Shown: in pieces, positions 58,233 to 64,000 of the stretch
Numbering within the stretch: the stretch's first letter is position 1
Layout of the letters: each line of letters begins with the position of its first letter
Made by a program: the position numbers and the translations under genes
Assembly: GCF_021290965.1 (NCBI RefSeq)
Contig: NZ_JAJOYT010000003.1
Coordinates: 62,001-126,000, forward strand
Length of the DNA stretch: 64,000 bases
Direction of reading: 5' to 3'
DNA from: Rheinheimera faecalis
Lineage (GTDB): Bacteria; Pseudomonadota; Gammaproteobacteria; Enterobacterales; Alteromonadaceae
Notes under the pieces: generated by a model
Told to the model about the DNA's origin: nothing
The model's input: the letters and a program-made list of their open reading frames with translations, nothing else
Database searches by the model: none

Positions 58233-58607
58233 ATGGAATTCGATTTTATCTACAACACTGATGCGAAACGCTATAGCCTGAAGTTAAGTTCTGAGCAGCT
58301 GGCGTTGCAGTGTTTTTTACTGGACGAGTTTGAACCTAAGGCAAGTGCGTATCAGCCGCTGCTGGAGCAGCTACAACAGCTGAATGCTCAGAGTCAGTAT
58401 CAATGGGATGGCAAAGAGTATCGCCTGACGGTACAGGCTTCTGAAGTGGTCATTTGTCATTACGCATTGTTGCAGGAAGGAAGTCCTCAAATGGAGTTGG
58501 ATCCAGAGCAGGATTTGGAGTTGGATCAAAGTCAGCTTTATGCCGAATGTGGCCTGGAAGATCTGCTGCATTTAGTACAGCAATGGCAGCAATTTTTACC
58601 CGCCTGA
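58233..58607 (+). CDS. yacL: UPF0231 family protein YacL
   Basis: A 124-residue acidic cytoplasmic protein of the YacL/UPF0231 family with no assigned function. MEFDFIYNTDAKRYSLKLSSEQLALQCFLLDE at the N terminus and LYAECGLEDLLHLVQQWQQFLPA at the C terminus follow the family layout (E. coli YacL has LSLCGVEDFLQVV at the same place). Position after acnB is conserved with E. coli, which supports the call. ATG at 58233 with GGAA upstream is preferred to an overlapping GTG at 58230. Confidence 0.87.
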   Translation: MEFDFIYNTDAKRYSLKLSSEQLALQCFLLDEFEPKASAYQPLLEQLQQLNAQSQYQWDGKEYRLTVQASEVVICHYALLQEGSPQMELDPEQDLELDQSQLYAECGLEDLLHLVQQWQQFLPA

Positions 58608-58650
58608 TTCAGTTTTTTCACCCATCAGCTGCACTCTGGCAGTGAATAAA

Positions 58651-58667
58651 TGCACCTTATTGGTGCG
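58651..58667. promoter_or_regulatory. NtrC-type enhancer site upstream of glnK
   Basis: TGCACCTTATTGGTGCG nearly equals the E. coli glnA site AGCACTATATTGGTGCA and matches the general GCAC...GTGC NtrC consensus. It lies about 95 bases upstream of the expected start of the sigma-54-like promoter at 58728, a normal enhancer distance. The same palindrome followed by eight Ts (58668-58675) can also form a terminator hairpin for yacL, so it may do both. Confidence 0.78.
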
Positions 58668-58692
58668 TTTTTTTTGAGCATTTGAAAATTAA

Positions 58693-59127
<435 letters not shown>

Positions 59128-59138
59128 AGGGGTAAATC

Positions 59139-60410
59139 ATGCAGGAACAAATTTATCATTTACAGTTTGCGATGGACACCTTTTATTTTTTGGTGTGTGG
59201 CGCTTTAGTGATGTGGATGGCCGCTGGCTTTTCAATGCTGGAAGCTGGCTTGGTACGTGCGAAAAATACGACTGAAATTTTGACCAAAAACGTGGTGTTG
59301 TACTCAGTATCATGTGTGATGTATCTGATCTGTGGTTACCAGCTAATGTATGGCGGTGGCTACTTCTTAACTGGTATTGGTGAAGTGGATGTAGCACAAA
59401 CTTTAACTAGTTTTGCTGAACGTGAAAACGGTTTTGAAGGTAAAGCGATTTACTCTAAAGCTTCTGATTTCTTCTTCCAGGTGGTGTTTGTAGCAACTGC
59501 TATGTCTATCGTATCTGGTGCTGTAGCTGAGCGTATGAAGTTGTGGGCTTTCCTGACCTTTGCAGTGGTGATGACAGGTGTTATTTACCCAATGGAAGGT
59601 TCGTGGACCTGGGGTGGTCAGTCTGTGTTTGGTTTATACAGCTTAGGTGATTTAGGTTTCTCTGACTTCGCAGGTTCAGGCATAGTGCATTTGGCCGGTG
59701 CTGCTGCTGCTCTAGCTGGCGTTCTGCTGTTAGGCGCCCGTAAAGGCAAATACGGTAAAGACGGCAAAGCTCATGCATTCCCTGGTTCCAATATGCCACT
59801 GGCGGCTTTAGGTACTTTAATTCTGTGGTTAGGCTGGTTTGGCTTTAACGGTGGCTCAGTATTGAAATTAGGCGATATTGCTAACGCTAATGCTGTGGCT
59901 GTAGTGTTCTTAAATACCAATGCTGCTGCTGCTGCCGGAACTATTGCTGCAATAGGCTTGTCTATGTTGTTGTTTAAAAAGGCTGATTTAACCATGGCGT
60001 TAAACGGTGCTTTAGCTGGTCTGGTGGCTATTACCGCAGAACCTTCAACACCAACACCTTTAGAAGCTTCTATCTTTGGTGCTATCGCCGGTGTGTTAGT
60101 GGTGGGTTCTATCCTGGCCTTAGACAAGTTAAAAATTGATGACCCTGTAGGTGCGATTTCTGTGCACGGTACTGTAGGTTTATTCGGATTATTGATTGTT
60201 CCTCTGACCAAAGAGTCGGCCTCATTAATGGGTCAACTAGCTGGTGCTGCTACTATTTTCGTCTGGGTTTTTGTGGCGAGTTTAATAGTGTGGTTTGCTT
60301 TGAAAATGACAGTGGGTATCCGTGTCACAGAGCAGGAAGAATATGAAGGTGTTGATCGTTCAGAGTGTGGTGTAGAAGCTTATCCTGAATTTGTATCGAC
60401 AGTAAAGTAG
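59139..60410 (+). CDS. amtB: Ammonium transporter AmtB
   Basis: A 423-residue trimeric ammonium channel with about eleven or twelve membrane segments. The N-terminal DTFYFLVCGALVMWMAAGFSMLEAGLVRAKN, then GAVAERMKLW, the YPMEGSWTWGG stretch, DFAGSGIVHLAGAAAALAG with the first pore His near 180, and the twin-His partner in ISVHGTVGLFG near 344 are present. No cleavable long signal is obvious. AAAGGGG precedes the ATG. Follows glnK by 11 bases, the usual pair. Confidence 0.96.
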   Translation: MQEQIYHLQFAMDTFYFLVCGALVMWMAAGFSMLEAGLVRAKNTTEILTKNVVLYSVSCVMYLICGYQLMYGGGYFLTGIGEVDVAQTLTSFAERENGFEGKAIYSKASDFFFQVVFVATAMSIVSGAVAERMKLWAFLTFAVVMTGVIYPMEGSWTWGGQSVFGLYSLGDLGFSDFAGSGIVHLAGAAAALAGVLLLGARKGKYGKDGKAHAFPGSNMPLAALGTLILWLGWFGFNGGSVLKLGDIANANAVAVVFLNTNAAAAAGTIAAIGLSMLLFKKADLTMALNGALAGLVAITAEPSTPTPLEASIFGAIAGVLVVGSILALDKLKIDDPVGAISVHGTVGLFGLLIVPLTKESASLMGQLAGAATIFVWVFVASLIVWFALKMTVGIRVTEQEEYEGVDRSECGVEAYPEFVSTVK

Positions 60411-60427
60411 GCAGCCTGGGAAGAGCC

Positions 60428-60508
60428 GGTGGGGCTTCTCAGGAGCTGGTTGCCAAGCCAGCCGCTACGCAAGTAGCAGTTGGTCTTGGCAACTAAACCC
60501 GTACCACC
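60428..60508 (+). ncRNA. Unassigned structured RNA element in the amtB 3' region
   Basis: The transcript can fold into a three-way junction. P1: GGTGG (60428-60432) with CCACC (60504-60508). P2: GCTTC (60434-60438) with GGAGC (60442-60446). P3: GTTGCCAAG (60449-60457) with CTTGGCAAC (60485-60493), continued by CCAGC/GTTGG and GCTAC/GTAGC to a GCAA tetraloop at 60469-60472. The GNRA loop exists only on the plus strand, which argues for this orientation. A strong terminator follows 37 bases later. I match it to no known riboswitch or RNA family; sRNA released from the amtB 3' end is one option. Confidence 0.55.
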
Positions 60509-60544
60509 AAATTCGTCTATCCTTGTCCTTTGTCTTTATCAGAC

Positions 60545-60577
60545 AACCCCGGCGGCGCGAGCTTCCGGGGTTTTTTC
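60545..60577 (+). terminator. Terminator of glnK-amtB and the 3' RNA element
   Basis: AACCCCGG (60545-60552) pairs with CCGGGGTT (60565-60572), followed by TTTT. The loop is GC-rich (CGGCGCGAGCTT). Canonical. Confidence 0.92.
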
Positions 60578-60814
60578 TTGTGGTCTTAGCCACGGACCTG
60601 TGCGCTGTTTTAGTGCAGTCGCCAAATCATTTTGCAAAGAACGCATGTAATCTAACAGCTGTTTTCAAACAGGAAAAGAGCCCTGGTGAAAAAACAACAT
60701 TATTGTTAGTGCGAAAACTCTAAAATGCGTCAGAGTGGCGCAAAGGGTGCATTAATTTGGTGCATTTTTGATGCTACTGATTGGGATCTTGAGGAAATAA
60801 AAAGCGGTATGCTG
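60578..60814. other. Intergenic region with NtrC-like and sigma-54-like sequences
   Basis: About 240 bases without a gene. TGCATTAATTTGGTGCA (60749-60765) resembles the glnA NtrC site, and TGGCGCAAAGGGTGCA (60736-60751) has GG and GC ten bases apart like a sigma-54 promoter. The two overlap, and no gene follows on the plus strand before the CsrB-like RNA, so their meaning is unclear. Confidence 0.35.
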
Positions 60815-61147
60815 AAAATAAGACGGGCCGCGAACTTCGCGGCCCCTAAAACTTGGTGGCGTCCTTCCAACCACTATCCCTGATGGATCATCCCTGTGCT
60901 CGTCCTGAACATTCCAACTGCATTCTTGCAGCATCCCTCTCCATGTAACCCTCATCCTGAGAGTACCTTCTGCCTCCGGCAGAGTCCTTATCCTTTTATC
61001 TTCATCCTGAAGATGTATGCTCACTCCGGAGCCTGTCCTGTTCATCCTTGTGCTGCCCTGCACAATCCTTTGATATCCTTGCTTCCTGCTGCTACCTCTT
61101 GTAGCTTGTCCTGCTAAACATCTTGTTTAGCTGCCGCATCCAGCGAC
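60815..61147 (-). ncRNA. csrB: CsrB-family small RNA that titrates CsrA
   Basis: On the minus strand about 21 GGA motifs occur in about 330 bases, many as AGGA, CAGGA or AGGGA in hairpin loops: ATCTTC-AGGAT-GAAGAT (60998-61014), TGCC-GGA-GGCA (60971-60981), GCTC-CGGAGT-GAGC, CTCTC-AGGAT-GAG. This density and layout are the hallmark of CsrB/CsrC RNAs, which bind many CsrA dimers. The 3' end is a terminator, GGGCCGCG/CGCGGCCC (60825-60845) followed by GTCTTATTTT. A GATAAT -10 box lies at 61159-61154, placing the start near 61147. Length is close to E. coli CsrB (369). Calling csrB rather than csrC or a paralogue is by convention. Confidence 0.9.
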
Positions 61148-61153
61148 GAAGTA

Positions 61154-61159
61154 ATTATC
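61154..61159 (-). promoter_or_regulatory. -10 box of the CsrB-like RNA
   Basis: GATAAT on the minus strand, seven bases before a GTCG start near 61147. No strong -35 is visible, which fits dependence on an activator bound at the palindrome at 61319-61336. Confidence 0.55.
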
Positions 61160-61316
61160 GTACATTTATCGCTGGAAAAGGACCCCATTTGTTAAATACT
61201 TGTAGTGAAACATTATTGTAATTTTCGTATTTTCCCATGTATTTCTTTATTTATCATTGTCTTAACTAAATGTTATTGGAGTGTTGCTTGCAGTAAAAGC
61301 TGCATTGGCTTACTGA

Positions 61317-61338
61317 TTTGTGAGATATATCTCACAAA
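61317..61338. promoter_or_regulatory. UvrY/GacA-type box upstream of csrB
   Basis: A 22-bp perfect palindrome with core TGTGAGATATATCTCACA (61319-61336). It matches the 18-base UvrY site TGTGAGAGATCTCTTACA known from E. coli csrB and the GacA box TGTAAG-N6-CTTACA in layout. It lies about 180 bases upstream of the predicted csrB start, in the range of upstream activator sites of csrB genes. Confidence 0.8.
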
Positions 61339-61441
61339 GAAACAGGGCAATTGTCTGTCTGTTTCTGACAGACGTGAAAACTACTGACCAATACCAGCCA
61401 AATTGGTATGATCGGCCACCCTTGATTCTGATGAGATAGTT
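61339..61441. other. Region between the UvrY box and the peroxidase gene
   Basis: Two more inverted repeats are seen: GTCTGTC/GACAGAC (61353-61359 with 61367-61373) and ATACCA/TGGTAT (61391-61396 with 61404-61409). They probably bind regulators of the divergent peroxidase gene or csrB; no consensus was recognised. Confidence 0.4.
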
Positions 61442-62365
61442 ATGGCCCGGGAACAATCAGGCATTTGTGCCGAAGCAAATTTGCATTGTTGTTATGTATT
61501 GCTGAATGCCTTAGATGGCCATGAGCATTATGTACGCCTGCAGTTAGCCAAAGTACCTATGTTAGCTGAACGTTTATCTGATCAGTTTTCTGAGGCGATG
61601 CTTAATGTTGTTGTTGCAGTAGGCCAAAACTACTGGCGTCATTTGTATCCGGAGCATCAACCAGAACCCTGGCCTGATTTTACGGATAATCTGGCAGATT
61701 TATCTGTTGTGTCACCCGATTTGTTGATTCAGATCCGGGCAGACCGTTTTGATGTCATCCATATTGCCACTCAACAAATTTATTCTTTGCTGCATCAGCA
61801 TGTGGATCTGTATGAGCAATTGCATGCATTCCGTTATCTGGATGGCCGTAATCTGACAGGCTTTCATGACAGCCCTGATAACCCTAAGGGGAAGCAACGA
61901 CGCTCCTGCGCTTTGATCAGCAATGAGCCAAAAAGCCCGATGAGTGCCGGCAGTTATGTCTATATGCTGCGCTATCAATATGATTTACAGCGTTGGCAGC
62001 AACTGACGATGCCAGAGCAGGAAGCTGTAATGGGACGTAATAAGCTGGATGGTCAATTAGTGCCGTCAGCGCAGCGCCAGTTAAACTCTCATGCAGATAA
62101 AACGGCATTAGAAAACCAAGCTGGCCGTAAACAAATTCTCTGGCAAAACATGCCTGTGGCAGATATTCGCTCACAAGGTATGATTTCTATTGGTTTTTCA
62201 GCCAACGCAACAGATGTACCTTTATGGCTGTCAACCCGTTTGGGTGGTAACACCGAAGATGCAGATTTATTGCTGGATTATTGCCAAATTGAAGCGGGGG
62301 CTGCTTTTTTTGCCCCCTCTATTAATTTTCTGGAAGAGCAGGCTGGATCAGACCTTTTCAAATAA
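61442..62365 (+). CDS. Dyp-type haem peroxidase (YfeX-like)
   Basis: A 307-residue dye-decolourising-type peroxidase. The distal-site motif reads GFHDSPDNP (about residues 139-147), where most relatives have GFxDGxxNP; the catalytic Asp is kept. [19 protein letters not shown] near 172 and [14 protein letters not shown] near 196 follow the YfeX order, and the proximal His is probably the one in NSHADKTAL near 218. The C-terminal [10 protein letters not shown] and [11 protein letters not shown] also fit. No signal peptide, so cytoplasmic. Physiological substrate unknown. Its last 18 bases overlap the end of convergent argR. Confidence 0.85.
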   Translation: MAREQSGICAEANLHCCYVLLNALDGHEHYVRLQLAKVPMLAERLSDQFSEAMLNVVVAVGQNYWRHLYPEHQPEPWPDFTDNLADLSVVSPDLLIQIRADRFDVIHIATQQIYSLLHQHVDLYEQLHAFRYLDGRNLTGFHDSPDNPKGKQRRSCALISNEPKSPMSAGSYVYMLRYQYDLQRWQQLTMPEQEAVMGRNKLDGQLVPSAQRQLNSHADKTALENQAGRKQILWQNMPVADIRSQGMISIGFSANATDVPLWLSTRLGGNTEDADLLLDYCQIEAGAAFFAPSINFLEEQAGSDLFK

Positions 62366-62818
62366 CTCAGTCACCTTGTTTAAGGTGAAGTTAATATTTT
62401 TCACGCTGGTAGGGGCGATAAAAATGGTGTCATCACCCGCTATAGTGCCCAATACGCCTTCAGCTTTACCCACAGAATCCAGTAAGCGCGCAATCAGCTG
62501 AGCTGCACCAGGGCTGGTACGGATAATAATCATCACATCGTTGTGTTCAATATCCAGCACTAATTGACGCAGCGGACTTTTGGTGGTGGGAACACCCAGT
62601 TCTGGTGGCAAACAATACACCATTTCTTGCTTGGCATTACGGGTACGCACTGCGCCGTATTTGCTTAACATGCGGGATACTTTTGATTGACTTATATTGT
62701 CAAATCCTTCCGCTTTCAGCGCATCAACAATATCGCTTTGGGAACCAAAACGCTCTTCTTTTAATAAGGATTTAAAGGCTTGGATCAAAGCTTCTTGTTT
62801 CGATTGTTTAGTCATCAT
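62348..62818 (-). CDS. argR: Arginine repressor ArgR
   Basis: A 156-residue hexameric arginine-responsive regulator. The N-terminal winged helix has [41 protein letters not shown] (about 20-60). The C-terminal arginine-binding domain has [31 protein letters not shown], with the GTIAGDDT signature near 125. Two ATGs in tandem (62818, 62815) are possible, without a clear ribosome site. Divergent from mdh, as in E. coli. Confidence 0.96.
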   Translation of the reverse strand: MMTKQSKQEALIQAFKSLLKEERFGSQSDIVDALKAEGFDNISQSKVSRMLSKYGAVRTRNAKQEMVYCLPPELGVPTTKSPLRQLVLDIEHNDVMIIIRTSPGAAQLIARLLDSVGKAEGVLGTIAGDDTIFIAPTSVKNINFTLNKVTELFEKV

Positions 62819-62840
62819 TTTTGTTTAAACTTTTTGTTTT

Positions 62841-62859
62841 TTCGGTCGTCTTGACCGAA
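62841..62859. promoter_or_regulatory. Inverted repeat upstream of argR
   Basis: TTCGGTC (62841-62847) and GACCGAA (62853-62859) are perfect complements five bases apart, 23 bases before the argR start. It could be an operator or a 5' leader hairpin. It is not an ARG box, which would be TGAAT-type. Confidence 0.4.
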
Positions 62860-63003
62860 CTTGGACTAATACTGTGGTTCAGCAAGTAAATTACACCAAA
62901 ATCGGATAAAATGCTTAGACTTTAGGCGTAAGTGATTTGTATTTTGTGCCACATTTCAGTATTGTTGGCGCGTTTCTTTTGAACCGTAAATTGGGAGAAT
63001 AGC

Positions 63004-63945
63004 ATGAAAGTTGCCGTATTAGGTGCTGCTGGTGGTATAGGTCAGGCGCTGTCTTTATTATTAAAGTTAAACTTACCAGCTGGTACTGATTTAGCTTTGT
63101 ACGATTTAGCCCCTGTCACACCAGGTGTAGCTGTTGATTTAAGTCATATCCCTACAGCGGTAAAAATTACAGGTTTTGGTAAAGAAGACCTGAATAAAGC
63201 GCTGATTGGTGCTGATATCGTGATGATCCCTGCTGGTATGCCACGCAAGCCAGGTATGGATCGCTCTGATTTATTCAACATTAACGCTGGTGTAGTGAAG
63301 ACTTTGGCTGAAGCTATTGTTGTGAATTGCCCTAAAGCTTTAGTGGGTGTGATCACTAACCCTGTGAATACCACTGTAGCTATCGCCGCTGAAGTGTTCA
63401 AAAAAGCCGGTACTTACGATCCTAAGCGTTTATTCGGTGTCACTACACTGGATGTGATCCGTGCTGAGACTTTTGTTGCTGAATTAAAAGGTAAAAACCC
63501 TGCTGAAATCTTAGTTCCAGTGATCGGTGGTCACAGCGGTACTACTATTCTGCCTCTGCTGTCTCAAGTCAAAGATGTCACTTTCACAGATGAAGAAGTG
63601 TCTTCATTAACTTACCGTATCCAGAATGCCGGAACTGAAGTAGTTGAAGCTAAAGCCGGTGGCGGATCTGCAACTCTGTCTATGGGTCAGGCTGCTGCAC
63701 GTTTCTGTGTGTCTTTAGTGAAAGGCTTACAAGGCGAAAAAGTGACTGAATACGCTTATGTTGAAGGTCAGGGTGAACATGCCCGTTTCTTCGCACAACC
63801 AATCGTATTAGGCAAAAATGGTGTTGAAGCACTGTTACCTATCGGCGAGTTAAGTGCGTACGAGCAAAAAGCCATGAACGACATGTTAGGCACTTTAAAA
63901 GCTGACATCACCTTAGGCGAAGAGTTTGTTGCTAACGCAAACTAA
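63004..63945 (+). CDS. mdh: Malate dehydrogenase Mdh
   Basis: A 313-residue NAD-dependent malate dehydrogenase of the TCA cycle. [21 protein letters not shown] gives the Rossmann NAD loop at residues 7-12; [22 protein letters not shown]-type substrate loop lies near 78-98, and the catalytic His is in [18 protein letters not shown] near 177. Length matches E. coli (312). GGGAG precedes the ATG. Divergent from argR; a strong terminator follows. Confidence 0.98.
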   Translation: MKVAVLGAAGGIGQALSLLLKLNLPAGTDLALYDLAPVTPGVAVDLSHIPTAVKITGFGKEDLNKALIGADIVMIPAGMPRKPGMDRSDLFNINAGVVKTLAEAIVVNCPKALVGVITNPVNTTVAIAAEVFKKAGTYDPKRLFGVTTLDVIRAETFVAELKGKNPAEILVPVIGGHSGTTILPLLSQVKDVTFTDEEVSSLTYRIQNAGTEVVEAKAGGGSATLSMGQAAARFCVSLVKGLQGEKVTEYAYVEGQGEHARFFAQPIVLGKNGVEALLPIGELSAYEQKAMNDMLGTLKADITLGEEFVANAN

Positions 63946-63960
63946 GACGCTTTGAATAGG

Positions 63961-63986
63961 AAAAGCCAGCATCAGCTGGCTTTTTT
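63961..63986 (+). terminator. Terminator of mdh
   Basis: AAAAGCCAGC (63961-63970), loop ATCA, GCTGGCTTTT (63975-63984) and further Ts to 63986. Perfect 10-bp stem; the T-run runs straight into ATGTCCATGGAGGG. Confidence 0.93.
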
Positions 63987-64000
63987 ATGTCCATGGAGGG
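63987..64000. repeat. Second copy (cut by the window end) of the repeat seen at 46041
   Basis: ATGTCCATGGAGGG matches the start of the 51-bp unit (ATGTCCATGGAAGG) at 13 of 14 bases and, as at 46041, begins exactly where a terminator T-run ends. The rest lies outside the window. Confidence 0.6.

Noticed and set aside
60449-60493. Integron attC site in the amtB 3' region
   Set aside because: Ends do not match the GTTRRRY/RYYYAAC core sites, and no integrase or cassette is present.
60752-61117. Protein frames on both strands over the CsrB-like RNA
   Set aside because: No ribosome sites, biased composition due to repeated AGGA/TCCT, and the RNA features explain the sequence fully.
61319-61336. 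CRP site reading of TGTGAGATATATCTCACA
   Set aside because: The spacer between TGTGA and TCACA is eight bases, not six; it fits the UvrY/GacA layout better.

Overview
The window looks like chromosomal DNA of a gammaproteobacterium of the Rheinheimera / Alteromonadales type. The evidence is the gene content and order: a complete division and cell wall (dcw) cluster ending in ftsZ-lpxC, then secA-mutT, zapD-coaE next to pilDCBA, nadC, ampD-ampE, pdhR-aceEF-lpd, acnB-yacL, glnK-amtB, and argR divergent from mdh. Coding density is high and I saw no tRNA, rRNA operon, prophage, insertion sequence or CRISPR array. The genus is inferred, not proven.

Layout. 1-3743: the 5' part of pyrC (minus), a CHASE-PAS sensor kinase and a DUF599 membrane protein. 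3804-7182: a minus-strand block lpoA-yraN-diaA-dolP, divergent from rsmI. 8183-8543: RNase P RNA. 8607-13071: accessory-looking genes (an unrecognised secreted coiled-coil protein coupled to a lipoprotein, a chromate transporter, a flavin reductase-like protein). 13542-31226: MraZ operator, then mraZ-rsmH-ftsL-ftsI-murE-murF-mraY-murD-ftsW-murG-murC-ddl-ftsQ-ftsA-ftsZ and lpxC, mostly with overlapping start and stop codons. 31223-37772: dciA, an M23 peptidase, secA, mutT, yacG, zapD, coaE. 37795-42089: type IV pilus genes pilD, pilC, pilB, pilA. 42284-46000: a cold-shock/DUF1294 protein, nadC, an aspartic protease, ampD-ampE. 46320-53086: PdhR operators, pdhR and the pyruvate dehydrogenase genes. 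53234-58607: an M13 peptidase lipoprotein, acnB with an upstream Fur box, yacL. 58651-60577: a nitrogen-regulated glnK-amtB unit followed by an unassigned structured RNA element. 60815-61147: a CsrB-family small RNA on the minus strand with a UvrY-type box upstream. 61442-64000: a Dyp-type peroxidase, argR, mdh.

The genes fall into a few working groups: envelope growth and division (lpoA, dcw, lpxC, zapD, ampD/E, M23), export and pili (secA, pilABCD), central carbon flow (aceEF-lpd, acnB, mdh) under PdhR and possibly Fur, nitrogen sensing and ammonium uptake (glnK, amtB) under NtrC/sigma-54, and post-transcriptional control by CsrB.

The most noteworthy non-coding signals are the CsrB-like RNA with its UvrY box, the three-way-junction RNA element after amtB, an ERIC/IRU-type element ending at the zapD stop codon, a REP pair after mutT, a 28-bp perfect hairpin between two convergent genes, and a 51-bp tandem repeat whose first bases recur directly after another terminator at the window end. 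I did not find a clearly new multi-gene system; the best candidates for undescribed biology are the amtB 3' RNA element and the 8607-10801 gene pair.
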